Below, in pieces: positions 40,258 through 48,893 of a DNA stretch of 64,000 nucleotides; positions within the stretch are counted from its first letter, which is position 1; every line of letters begins with the position of its first letter. Source of the DNA: Cryobacterium sp. PH29-G1. GTDB lineage: Bacteria; Actinomycetota; Actinomycetes; Actinomycetales; Microbacteriaceae. The translations under genes and the position numbers were made by a program. The stretch covers positions 62,001-126,000 of the forward strand of contig NZ_JASISY010000005.1 in NCBI RefSeq assembly GCF_030063365.1. The letters are read 5' to 3'. The notes under the pieces were generated by a model. That model saw only the letters and a program-made list of their open reading frames with translations, had not been told where the DNA came from and ran no database searches.

Positions 40258-41448
40258 ATGGATACTCCACAGAACACGGCGCCGCAGAACAGGGTGCCGC
40301 AAACGGGCCAGGTGCTTCACCGGCACTGCTCAATCGTTCCGCCGTACCTGTTGGTGCGACTGGCGAAACTTGACGATCCGCGCTTCGCTCAGGCCGCGGC
40401 GGCCGCACGGCACTCGCTGCTGCGCGACTCACACATTCGGGAGCTGCGTGGTGGGGCCCATCCGTTGCCCCAGGAGCGCATCCAGCCGGCGCGCACCCCG
40501 GGAGAATCCGACCGAACCATTTCGGATGCCGGCGGTCAGGAACGCCTGCCCGGTCGCCAGGTACGAACCGAGCGGCAACCGGCTGGCCCCGATCCCGCAG
40601 CTAATGAGGCCTTCGACAGTCTGGGCGCTACGCAATCCCTGTTCTGGACAGAGTTCGGTCGTGACAGCATCGACGGTTTGGGGCTTCCGATGAACGCCAC
40701 GGTGCACTACGGCCAGAACTACGACAATGCCTTCTGGGACGGCGAGCGCATGGTCTTCGGTGATGGCGACGGCGAGGTCTTCAACCGGTTCACGATCTCG
40801 CCCAGCGTGATCGGGCATGAGCTCACCCACGGCGTCACCCAATTCACCGCCAACCTCGAATATCGGGACCAGTCGGGGGCACTGAACGAGTCCATTTCCG
40901 ACGTTTTTGGGGCTCTGGTGGAGCAGTACGCCGCCGACCAGTCAACGAGCGAGGCCAGCTGGCTGATCGGCGAAGGCCTGTTCACCGACCAAGTTGAGGG
41001 TGTCGCGCTGCGGTCCATGAAAGCGCCCGGCACGGCCTACAACGACGACGTTCTCGGCAAGGATCCACAGCCGGACACCATGGCCGGGTACATCGAAACC
41101 GAAGACGACAACGGCGGAGTGCATCTCAATTCGGGTATCCCCAACCGCGCGTTCTACCTCGTCGCCGAAGCTCTCGGCGGCAATGCCTGGGAGACGCCGG
41201 GTCAAATCTGGTACGACACCCTGACCGGCACGGGTCTCACCCGGCGAAGCGACTTCGCCGCGTTCGCTGCCGCCACCGCCGAGACCGCAGCTCGTCTCTA
41301 TGGCACCGGCGGCGCCGCTCACGACGCGGTCGTGACGGCCTGGGCAACGGTGGGGGTGGTGGTCGGGGTTCGTTCGGAGCTGCCAGCCACGGAATTTGCA
41401 TCACCGACCGCGTCGGGAGGGTCTGCCGCACCGCTGCCACCGGAGTAA
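40258..41448 (+). CDS. Protealysin-like M4 metalloprotease
   Basis: 396 residues. The zinc site is complete: VIGHELTHGVTQ, the third ligand Glu in GALNESISDVFG, and the later His/Asp-containing segment (GGVHLNSGIPNRAF). The N-terminal part contains CSIVPPYLL, the PPYLL motif of protealysin-type propeptides, and no Sec signal peptide is visible, so it may act in the cytoplasm or be released by an unusual route, as reported for protealysins. The mature enzyme starts near residue 115. ATG 40258 is preceded by TCTGCTC and has no strong ribosome site. Ten bases separate it from the emfourin-like gene. Confidence 0.93.
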   Translation: MDTPQNTAPQNRVPQTGQVLHRHCSIVPPYLLVRLAKLDDPRFAQAAAAARHSLLRDSHIRELRGGAHPLPQERIQPARTPGESDRTISDAGGQERLPGRQVRTERQPAGPDPAANEAFDSLGATQSLFWTEFGRDSIDGLGLPMNATVHYGQNYDNAFWDGERMVFGDGDGEVFNRFTISPSVIGHELTHGVTQFTANLEYRDQSGALNESISDVFGALVEQYAADQSTSEASWLIGEGLFTDQVEGVALRSMKAPGTAYNDDVLGKDPQPDTMAGYIETEDDNGGVHLNSGIPNRAFYLVAEALGGNAWETPGQIWYDTLTGTGLTRRSDFAAFAAATAETAARLYGTGGAAHDAVVTAWATVGVVVGVRSELPATEFASPTASGGSAAPLPPE

Positions 41449-41457
41449 CATCGCGGT

Positions 41458-41724
41458 ATGAAAGTCATCGTCTCGCGCAGCGGCGGGATGGCGGGAATCC
41501 GCCTCACCTGGGAAGTCCGAGTCGAAGAACAACCCGACCCGAACACCTGGGCCACATTCTTGAACTCACTGCCCTGGGATGACGTCACCGACAGTGAGGC
41601 CGGCCCTGACCGATTCGCCTACCGCATTCGGTGTGCCCCGCACGAAGTGGTGCTCGCCGAACCCCAGGTGAACGGACCGTGGCGCGATCTGGTCAACCGG
41701 GTCAAGGCCGCCAACGGAATGTAG
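41458..41724 (+). CDS. Emfourin-like protease inhibitor
   Basis: 88 residues: MKVIVSRSGGMAGIRLTWEV, a central DPNTWATFLNSLPWDD and FAYRIRC, ending in PWRDLVNRVKAANGM. Size, position right after an M4 protease and the N-terminal sequence fit emfourin, the slow tight-binding inhibitor of protealysin. The pair probably forms a protease-inhibitor unit in which the inhibitor guards the cell from its own protease. Identity is based on context and general pattern; a structural comparison would settle it. Confidence 0.75.
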   Translation: MKVIVSRSGGMAGIRLTWEVRVEEQPDPNTWATFLNSLPWDDVTDSEAGPDRFAYRIRCAPHEVVLAEPQVNGPWRDLVNRVKAANGM

Positions 41725-41749
41725 CGGCCCTGACCGGGTCTAATCGGTG

Positions 41750-43507
41750 CTAGGCCTTCGGGCGACGGCCCCAGCGCGGTCGCCGAGCCGGGTCGTCGGT
41801 CAAGGCCGCCTCGATGTGCCCATCGATCTGATCGCCGATCTGATCGCCGAAGTGGTCGTGGAAGTTCTCCTCGAGGTCCGCGGTGACGGTCTTGCCAATG
41901 CGGCGTGCCATCTCCTCCCTGCGCTGACGGCGTTCCGCGCTAACCAGCACGTCGTGTTCCAGGCGGAAAGCCCGGTAGGTGGCGATGCACATACCGATCA
42001 TGACGATGCTCACGGGAATCGCCGTCAGGATTGCGCCGGTCTGCAACGCGGCGAGACCGCCGGCCAGGAGCAGAGCGATCGCCACCAGCCCGCCCAGGCT
42101 TGCCCACATGATGCGACTCCACTTGGGCGGGTTGGTGTCACCACCCGAGGCGAGCATGTCGATCACGAGCGAACCGGAATCGGCCGAGGTGATGAAGAAA
42201 ATCGCCACGACGATAACGGCCATGACCGAGAGCACACCGCCGAACGGAAGCTGGCCCAGAAAGTTGAAGAGCACGTTTTCGGAGATGATGCCCACGGTGG
42301 GGTCAAAGAGCCCGCCGCCGTCGCCCTCCCACGCCAAACGAATGGCGCTGCCGCCCATGACCGTGAACCAGACGAAGGTGACCAGGGTGGGAACGAGCAG
42401 GACGCCAGCGATGAACTCGCGCACGGTGCGACCGCGCGAGATGCGGGCGATGAACACCCCTACGAACGGCGCCCAGGAGATCCACCAGCCCCAGTAAAAC
42501 ACCGTCCAGGCGCCTTGCCAGTCGATGCCGGCCTGGCCGGTGAAGGAGCCGGCGTCAAAGGTGAGTCCGACGACGTTCTGAAAATACCCACCGATGGATT
42601 CGACGAGCACGCGCAGCAGGTACAGCGTGGGTCCAAGCAGCAACACGGCCACCAGCAGCAGGCCGGCCACGCCGAGGTTGATGTTGGAGAGCCACTTGAT
42701 GCCCTTACCCACGCCACTGACCACGGATACGGTGGCGACGATTGTGATCGCCGTGATCAACACGATGAGGAGAACGTCGTTGACCCCGCCGACCACACCG
42801 AGGTGGTTGAGACCGGCCGCTATCTGCTTGACGCCGAGTCCGAGTGAGGTCGCCACACCGAACAGCGTTCCGACGATCGCGATGACGTCGATGGCGTCGC
42901 CGAGGCGGCCCTTGACCCGGTCACCGAGAAGAGGCTCGAGCGCCCAGCGAATGGATACCGGACGGCCCTTGCGGTGTATGGAATAGGCCAGCGCAAGCCC
43001 GACCACCGCGTAAATGGCCCAAGCGTGGAAGCCCCAGTGCAAAAAGGTCTGCGACATGGCGGCCGCGGCGAGTTGCTGCGAATCTCCGGTTACGCCGGGT
43101 TTCGGGTTGGTGAAGAAGGTGAGTGGCTCGGCCGCCCCCCAGAAGACGAGGCCGATGCCCATCCCCGCGGCGAACAACATGGAGAACCAGCTCATAATGC
43201 CGAATTCGGGTTTGTCGTCGTCCTGGCCGAGCTTGATATCACCGAATCGACTCGCGCCCATCCACACCGCGAACACCACGAATGCAGCCACGATGACCAT
43301 GTAGTACGGGCCGAGCCCGGCTACCACCCAGCCTTGCAGCAGGGCGAGGACGCTGCCCGTGCGCACCGGAAAGGCGATGGCGATGACAACGACGGCCAGA
43401 ATGATCCCCAGGGCCGGATAAAACACCCGGGGTGCCGGGATCACACGGCGGGTTTTAGGCGGGCGGGTGTTGGGCTTGTTAGTCGGTACTTTGGGTAGTG
43501 CAGTCAC
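41750..43507 (-). CDS. BCCT family transporter
   Basis: 585 residues with about 12 membrane helices. The diagnostic signatures are GMGIGLVFWGAAEPLTFF and the YWGWWISWAPFVGVF region (Trp-rich aromatic substrate box). Members move choline, glycine betaine, carnitine or ectoine by Na+ or H+ symport, mainly in osmoprotection. Start set at GTG 43507 with GAGAAAG upstream; the frame extends 69 codons upstream without a plausible membrane topology. The C-terminal soluble tail (about 75 residues) contains a GDQIGDQIDGHI repeat and is charged, as in osmosensing BCCT tails. Confidence 0.93.
   Translation of the reverse strand: MTALPKVPTNKPNTRPPKTRRVIPAPRVFYPALGIILAVVVIAIAFPVRTGSVLALLQGWVVAGLGPYYMVIVAAFVVFAVWMGASRFGDIKLGQDDDKPEFGIMSWFSMLFAAGMGIGLVFWGAAEPLTFFTNPKPGVTGDSQQLAAAAMSQTFLHWGFHAWAIYAVVGLALAYSIHRKGRPVSIRWALEPLLGDRVKGRLGDAIDVIAIVGTLFGVATSLGLGVKQIAAGLNHLGVVGGVNDVLLIVLITAITIVATVSVVSGVGKGIKWLSNINLGVAGLLLVAVLLLGPTLYLLRVLVESIGGYFQNVVGLTFDAGSFTGQAGIDWQGAWTVFYWGWWISWAPFVGVFIARISRGRTVREFIAGVLLVPTLVTFVWFTVMGGSAIRLAWEGDGGGLFDPTVGIISENVLFNFLGQLPFGGVLSVMAVIVVAIFFITSADSGSLVIDMLASGGDTNPPKWSRIMWASLGGLVAIALLLAGGLAALQTGAILTAIPVSIVMIGMCIATYRAFRLEHDVLVSAERRQRREEMARRIGKTVTADLEENFHDHFGDQIGDQIDGHIEAALTDDPARRPRWGRRPKA
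41825..41848. repeat. 12-bp tandem repeat in the BCCT tail
   Basis: GATCTGATCGCC twice in tandem, encoding the repeated GDQI of the C-terminal tail on the minus strand. Confidence 0.9.
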
Positions 43508-43712
43508 GGTGGAACTTTCTCGAAGAATAGATTGCGGCGCGCAGTGGAAAACCGTTCCGATGTTGCCGAGGGCACTCCCGTCCGGGCAAATTTCCAGCTT
43601 ACAGGCACGCTGCACCATATTGCGGGGTATTTTCTTCGTACCTGGTGGTGGCGGAGGCCGAAAAACCAGCCGCCCCGCTGGCCCTGAAGCTCCGAGCGTG
43701 TGACGATGGACC

Positions 43713-44156
43713 ATGACTTTCGACGATGCGAACGCCCCCGCAGCCCCCGTTCAGATTCTCAGCGAAGAAGAATGCTGGAACGTCTTGCTCTCGGCCAGTT
43801 TGGGCCGTCTCGCCGTGGCAGTCGGCGGCATCCCGGATATTTTTCCGGTCAACTTCGTGACCGCCGATCGGCACCTGCTGTTTCGTACCGCATCGGGAAC
43901 CAAACTGATCGAGCTTACGATCAACAACCGGGTCGCTTTTGAAACGGATGGTGTGGGCCGCGACGATGCGTGGAGTGTCATCGTGCATGGAACGGCGCGG
44001 GCGCTGGACACCCAGCTGGAAATCGATGACGCCGCCGCGCTGCCATTACGGCCGCTCATCCCCACGGTGAAGCCCGTCTTCGTCGAGATAGTACCCACCT
44101 CGATCACCGGTCGACGGTTCCCGCTCGGCCCGGAGCCAGCCTCGACCCTGCTGTAG
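43713..44156 (+). CDS. Pyridoxamine 5'-phosphate oxidase-like flavin protein
   Basis: 147 residues, Pyridox_ox_2/FMN-binding split-barrel family: EEECWNVLLSASLGRLAVAVG, PDIFPVNFVTADRHLLFRTASG, AFETDGVGRDDAWSVIVHG. The FMN- or F420-type cofactor pocket is expected at SGTKLIEL. The N-terminal 10-residue Ala/Pro stretch is variable. ATG 43713. It lies between divergent BCCT and FKBP genes without an operon. Substrate unknown; a general oxidoreductase or heme/flavin-binding role is possible. Confidence 0.85.
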   Translation: MTFDDANAPAAPVQILSEEECWNVLLSASLGRLAVAVGGIPDIFPVNFVTADRHLLFRTASGTKLIELTINNRVAFETDGVGRDDAWSVIVHGTARALDTQLEIDDAAALPLRPLIPTVKPVFVEIVPTSITGRRFPLGPEPASTLL

Positions 44157-44245
44157 CATCCGCCGCTGCCGCCCCAGCCGCGCTCCGCCCGGCAGCCGTA
44201 CCACCCGGCGGCGCCCGGCCGATCATTAGGCGTTGCCAGCAAAAT

Positions 44246-44276
44246 CCGGGGTGCGGCCTGATCAGCCGCACCCCGG
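44246..44276 (-). terminator. Terminator of the FKBP gene
   Basis: Perfect 12-bp stem (arms 44246-44257 and 44265-44276, 7-nt loop). Read on the minus strand, ATTTT follows. It is 28 bp after the FKBP stop. Confidence 0.85.
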
Positions 44277-44303
44277 ACGGTGTTAACGTTCGTGCCCGAC
44301 CGC

Positions 44304-44675
44304 TTAGCTCACGCCGAGCAGGTCGATGATGAAGATCAGGGTCTGACCGGAGAGACGGTGGCCGGAACCGGCCGGTCCGTAGGCCAGGTGCGGGGGCACA
44401 ACCAGCTTGCGACGTCCGCCGACCTTCATGCCGGGGATCCCTTCCTGCCAACCGGCAACGAGCGAGCGCAACGGAAAGTTGATCGACTGGCCTCGGTTCC
44501 AGGACGAGTCGAACTCGGCTCCGGACTCAAACTCAACGCCGACATAGTGCACGTCGACGGTGGCGCCGGCGGTAGCCTCAGCACCGTCGCCAACGACGAT
44601 ATCGGTGATCTCGAGTTGTTCGGGCGCAGCGCCCTCGGGGAAATCAATTTCGGGCTTGGAATTCAAATCAGTCAT
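44304..44675 (-). CDS. FKBP-type peptidyl-prolyl isomerase
   Basis: 123 residues, a single FKBP domain. Core elements: VDVHYVGVEFESGAEFDSSW, INFPLRSLVAGWQEGIPGMKVGGRRKLVVPP, and YGPAGSGHRLSGQTLIFIIDLLGV. It catalyses cis-trans isomerisation of prolyl bonds, in the cytoplasm since no signal peptide is visible. ATG 44675 is preceded by GGGAGC, unusually close. The 208-bp stretch upstream to the PrsW gene holds no supported feature. Followed by an intrinsic terminator. Confidence 0.95.
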   Translation of the reverse strand: MTDLNSKPEIDFPEGAAPEQLEITDIVVGDGAEATAGATVDVHYVGVEFESGAEFDSSWNRGQSINFPLRSLVAGWQEGIPGMKVGGRRKLVVPPHLAYGPAGSGHRLSGQTLIFIIDLLGVS

Positions 44676-44883
44676 GCTCCCATCCAACCGGATTCGGCGC
44701 CGGATTGCACACCGACCAGGCCCAAGAAAATAATGCTTGCGCCCAGCCCCCGACGGGTGCAGTCTTGTCCTACACCAACTCGTCGCATCGGGAGAGTCGT
44801 CGGCACTGCCACACCACCGAAGCGGCGAGTTTCTGTTGTTACCACCGAATCCGTGCAGTGGTGAAGCAGGTCCCGAGCAGCAG

Positions 44884-46128
44884 CTACCGTGTCGCCGGCA
44901 TCGCACCGGGACGTGTCTGCCGGAGCACATCGGCCCGATGAATCATGAGTTGCCTGAGCAGTCGCTCCTCGTGGTCGTGCAGCGCCGGAGTGCCGTGGCC
45001 GCGAACGAGGCGGTCGCGCACAAAAGCGAGGCGGGTGGCATCCGCTATGAACCGACGCATGGCGATTTTCTTCGGTCGTTCCTGGCGTGCCCCCCAGGCC
45101 AGCGCCTGGCGTCGTCCGGCACCGGTGCCGAGCATCGACACCTCGGCCGGGGTGAACCATCCGGCCTGGGCGTATTCGTGCAGGCGGCGCAGGGTGACGC
45201 GGGCCTCCTGCCGGCGCAGAAATACCACGACGAGAATGGCCGCGATGAACAACGGCACCTGCACGACCAGATAGTAGACGAGCAGGGAGCTGTCGCCGGC
45301 GAGCACAAACGTCGCGCCGTTCCACAGGGCGTGCAGGGCGATGGCCGGTACGAGGCCGAACAGAAAATAGCTGAACGCACCACCCTTGGAGGTTCCGCGC
45401 CGAGCGGCCAGGCCCAGGGCAAGCCCGGTGCAGATGGTGAACGTGACATGCGCAAACGGTGAGAACACCCCGCGCAACAAAAAGGTGATGCCGAGGCTCT
45501 GCGCGCTGCCCTCCGTCATGGCGAGTCCGAAATACTGAATATTTTCGGAGAAGGCAAAGCCGGCGGCAATCGTCGCGGCGTAGACAACGCCGTCGAGTGG
45601 GCCGTCGAAGTGGCGGCGCACCGCCCAGAACAGCACGAGCACGCCGAAGCCTTTGGCGACTTCTTCCACAATTGGGGCTTGAACGACAGCGGATGTGAAA
45701 TCACTCCCGGTGAGCGCGCCAGCACTGGCTGCAATGGTGATCTGCACGCCGAGATCAAAGACCAAAGCGGTGACGATGGAGATGCCGGCGCCCCAGAGCA
45801 AGGCGAAGATCAGGGCCGGCCGCGGCTCCGGATCCCAGCGGTCGATCCAGCGCACCGCGAACAGCACGACGGCCAGTGGCAGTAGCGCCAGAATCAGTCC
45901 GAACAGCAACGCTCCGGTACCCAGAAATGTGGTCAGGTAGATGAACACCGCGAGCAGGGCCAGACCGGCGAGCACGATCCCCAGAGCAGCCAAAACAATC
46001 GCGCCGGTGCGAGACGGCGTCGTCGGCCGGCTCCAGACCGCTGGAACCGGGCTCGGACTCTCCTGCACGGGCGGGTGTCGGACAGGCTGGCGTGGCGCGG
46101 GCGGGCCTGGCGGCTGGTCGAGGCTCAT
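44884..46128 (-). CDS. PrsW family intramembrane metalloprotease
   Basis: 414 residues. N-terminal Pro-rich cytoplasmic stretch of about 40, then eight or so membrane helices. Conserved family sites are present: APIVEEVAKG (EExxK), AGFAFSENIQYF, FSPFAHVTFT and IALHALWN (His). A charged C-terminal tail of about 100 residues is extra compared with B. subtilis PrsW. The family cleaves anti-sigma factors within the membrane; an envelope-stress role is inferred. ATG 46128 overlaps the GAGGA ribosome-site region; the frame runs 34 codons further upstream. Confidence 0.9.
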   Translation of the reverse strand: MSLDQPPGPPAPRQPVRHPPVQESPSPVPAVWSRPTTPSRTGAIVLAALGIVLAGLALLAVFIYLTTFLGTGALLFGLILALLPLAVVLFAVRWIDRWDPEPRPALIFALLWGAGISIVTALVFDLGVQITIAASAGALTGSDFTSAVVQAPIVEEVAKGFGVLVLFWAVRRHFDGPLDGVVYAATIAAGFAFSENIQYFGLAMTEGSAQSLGITFLLRGVFSPFAHVTFTICTGLALGLAARRGTSKGGAFSYFLFGLVPAIALHALWNGATFVLAGDSSLLVYYLVVQVPLFIAAILVVVFLRRQEARVTLRRLHEYAQAGWFTPAEVSMLGTGAGRRQALAWGARQERPKKIAMRRFIADATRLAFVRDRLVRGHGTPALHDHEERLLRQLMIHRADVLRQTRPGAMPATR

Positions 46129-46275
46129 TCCTCGAGAATACCGGCAGGGCCCGCGGTATCCGGCGCGGGCTCTGCGTCGACAGACGCGAAGCATCAGACG
46201 TTCATCACTCCCCCGGTCGAGGCCGTCCACGTCTGATTTCCGCTACCGCATCGCCGCCCGAAGTGGCAGGCTCAA

Positions 46276-47865
46276 GTGGTGATCACCTCTCGCGCTGCCG
46301 TCTCATCGGCTCTGGCCGACCCCATCTTCGCGGAACGCTACCGGATCATGTGTTCACGCGACACCCGGTTCGACGGCCAGTTCATCACCGGTGTGCACAC
46401 AACCGGCATCTACTGCCGACCGAGTTGCCCGGCAACAACCCCCAAACCCGGTAACGTTTCGTTCTACCTCACCGCGGCGGCCGCCCACGATGCCGGGCTG
46501 CGGGCGTGCAAACGCTGTCTGCCCGACGCTGTGCCCGGCTCGCCGGCCTGGAATATACGCGATGATCTCGCCGCCCGAGCGATGCGCCTCATTTCTGATG
46601 GCGTCGTGGAACGTGAGGGGGTGCCGGGACTCGCCACCCGCCTGGGCTACACGCCCCGACATCTGACCCGGGTGCTCGTCGCCGAACTCGGCGCCGGCCC
46701 GCTGGCTCTGGCCCGGGCGCATCGCGCACAGACCGCACGCCTGTTATTGCTCAGTTCCGACCTGCCGATCACCGATGTGGCTTTTGCCGCGGGCTTTGGC
46801 AGTGTGCGCCAGTTCAACGACACCGTCGCTGCCGTGTATGAGCGCACGCCGTCCGAGGTGCGGGCGGCCCGTCGTTCAACGCCCGAACGCTCGGTTCCCG
46901 GTGTCGATCGCGCCGAGACAAAAGTTACACTGCAACTGCCGGCGCGCGCTCCGTTCGACGGTGCCGGCCTGCTGCGTTTTCTCGGTGCGCGCGCGCTGCC
47001 CGGCATCGAAACGGCCACCGACAGGAGCTATGCCCGCACCGTTCGACTACCGCACGGTACGGCCACTATTGAGGTGACCCTATCGGGAACGGATGCCGCC
47101 CCCGCACTGACCTGCAGCATCCGGCTGGCGCAGTTGACCGACCTGGCACCGCTGGTCAGCCGGGTGCGCCGATTGTTCGATCTTGACGCCGACGCGTCGG
47201 CGATCGACCACCATCTCGGCACGGACCCGGCACTGGCCGCCTCGGTCGCGCTCACCCCCGGCATCCGAGTACCGGGCAGCATGGACGCCGAAGAAACCCT
47301 GTTTCGGGCGCTGATCGGGCAGCAGATCTCGGTCGCTGCCGCCCGCACCGCCCTGACCCGGCTGGCCGATGCCCTCGGCGACGAGCTGCCCGGCCCCGAC
47401 CGGCGCCTCCTCTTTCCCACTTCAGCGCAAATCGCGGCCGGTGGTCGTGCGATCCTGCGGGGGCCGGCAGCGCGCATCGACACGATCGTGCGGGTCGCGG
47501 AGGCTCTGGCTTCGGGAGAGCTGGCCCTGTCGTTCGGCCAGACCCGAGCCGAGCTGGAAACCAGTCTGGTCGCCCTGCGCGGAATCGGACCGTGGACGGC
47601 CGGGTACGTTGCGATACGAGTACTCGGCAGTCCCGATATCCTTCTCACCAGCGATCTGGCGCTAAGGCAGGGTGCCGAGCGACTCGGTCTGGCCGGTGCG
47701 CCCCGTGCGCTGGCGGCGCGCGGGGCGCAGTGGGCCCCGTGGCGCAGTTACGCCGGCATGCATTTGTGGCGTGCGGCAGCGGATTCTTCGCTCTACTCTC
47801 CAAGCAGACCGGCCGAGGGTTGGAGCACCTCACAGGGCAACCCGGGGCAGGGCCGGTTAGCCTAG
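46276..47865 (+). CDS. Ada-type regulator fused to AlkA glycosylase
   Basis: 529 residues. Residues 15-90 are the Ada metal-binding domain with four Cys (YCRPSCPA and ACKRCLPD); residues 100-190 are an AraC-type HTH ([38 protein letters not shown]). Residues about 215-500 are the AlkA DNA-3-methyladenine glycosylase II domain with HhH ([18 protein letters not shown]) and the catalytic Asp in TSDLALRQ. There is no O6-methyltransferase domain. It repairs alkylated purines and may sense methylphosphotriesters to activate transcription. GTG at 46276 or 46279. About 40 C-terminal residues are Ser/Gly-rich. Confidence 0.92.
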   Translation: MVITSRAAVSSALADPIFAERYRIMCSRDTRFDGQFITGVHTTGIYCRPSCPATTPKPGNVSFYLTAAAAHDAGLRACKRCLPDAVPGSPAWNIRDDLAARAMRLISDGVVEREGVPGLATRLGYTPRHLTRVLVAELGAGPLALARAHRAQTARLLLLSSDLPITDVAFAAGFGSVRQFNDTVAAVYERTPSEVRAARRSTPERSVPGVDRAETKVTLQLPARAPFDGAGLLRFLGARALPGIETATDRSYARTVRLPHGTATIEVTLSGTDAAPALTCSIRLAQLTDLAPLVSRVRRLFDLDADASAIDHHLGTDPALAASVALTPGIRVPGSMDAEETLFRALIGQQISVAAARTALTRLADALGDELPGPDRRLLFPTSAQIAAGGRAILRGPAARIDTIVRVAEALASGELALSFGQTRAELETSLVALRGIGPWTAGYVAIRVLGSPDILLTSDLALRQGAERLGLAGAPRALAARGAQWAPWRSYAGMHLWRAAADSSLYSPSRPAEGWSTSQGNPGQGRLA

Positions 47866-47869
47866 AAGA

Positions 47870-48745
47870 GTGAAATTTGCGCATTTGAGAGTTGACGGCT
47901 CCTCCGTTCCCCGATTGGCCGTGATTTTCGACGATGCGGCATTGTTTCTCGACGACATCATTACTGACGCCCCCCGCGATCTGCAAGACCTGCTCGAACA
48001 GGGCGACGCGGGGTACGAACGTATCCGCGCCGTCGCGCTTGACGCCGTCTCCAACGGGGCTATTCTCACCCCGGTCGACGAACTGCGGCATTCCTCCGCG
48101 GTGCTGCGCCCGCCGCAGATCATCGCGATCGGCGCCAACTACGCCGCGCACTCCTCGGAGCTGAGCCTGCGCCTGGAGACCTCAGCGACGATATTTTCCC
48201 TCTGGCCGAACTCGCTCACGGGGCACGGCTCGACCATTACCTGGCCTCGCGACCTCACCACGCAGGTGGACTACGAGGCCGAACTCGGCGTCATCATTGG
48301 CCGTCCAGCCCGCAATGTGTCCGTGGCCAACGCACTGGACTACGTCTTTGGATACACCGTCGTGAATGACATCACCGCGCGAGACCTGCAATTCTCCGAG
48401 GCACAGTGGTCCAGGTGCAAGTCTTTCGACGGCTTTACTCCGACTGGTCCGCTCGTGGTCACGGCCGATGAGATCGGCGACCCGCAGAATCTTTGGCTGA
48501 CCACGCACGTCGACGGTCGCATTCTGCAGGATGCCTCCAGCGGCGACATGGTGCGCACCGTAGCTGAGATCATCTCGTACCTCTCGAAAACCTCCACGCT
48601 GATGCCCGGTACCCTGATCTCCACCGGCAGCCCTGGTGGTGCCGGCTACAGCCGCAAGCCCCCGATCTTCCTGGGTGAGGGGTCGACCGTGACCATCTCC
48701 ATCGACAAGATCGGCATGCTCACGACGCACTGCCGCGAGATCTGA
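47870..48745 (+). CDS. Fumarylacetoacetate hydrolase family protein
   Basis: 291 residues, FAH family. The metal-binding core is in VDYEAELGVIIGRPARNVS and the following NDITARDLQ, with SFDGFTPTGPLV and STGSPGGAGYSRKPP further on. Members include 2-hydroxyhepta-2,4-diene-dioate isomerases, acylpyruvases and oxaloacetate decarboxylases, so substrate remains open. The GTG start at 47870 lies 6 nt after TAGCCT, a possible -10, so the mRNA may be leaderless. No aromatic-degradation genes are adjacent apart from an MHS transporter on the other strand. Confidence 0.9.
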   Translation: MKFAHLRVDGSSVPRLAVIFDDAALFLDDIITDAPRDLQDLLEQGDAGYERIRAVALDAVSNGAILTPVDELRHSSAVLRPPQIIAIGANYAAHSSELSLRLETSATIFSLWPNSLTGHGSTITWPRDLTTQVDYEAELGVIIGRPARNVSVANALDYVFGYTVVNDITARDLQFSEAQWSRCKSFDGFTPTGPLVVTADEIGDPQNLWLTTHVDGRILQDASSGDMVRTVAEIISYLSKTSTLMPGTLISTGSPGGAGYSRKPPIFLGEGSTVTISIDKIGMLTTHCREI

Positions 48746-48818
48746 ACACCGAGGCACAGACACCGGCGGTATGGTGAGGCCGATCGTCATCCGCTGGCCC
48801 GATTCTAAAACAGCACGA

Positions 48819-48849
48819 CAGGCACCGACGTGACCCACGACGGTGCCTG
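48819..48849. terminator. Hairpin between convergent genes
   Basis: CAGGCACCG (48819-48827) and CGGTGCCTG (48841-48849), 9-bp arms and 13-nt spacer, between the FAH-family gene and the MHS transporter. Confidence 0.55.
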
Positions 48850-48893
48850 CCTGCGTTGGAACGTGACGCCTTAGCGCCGACTCACTCGCTGAC

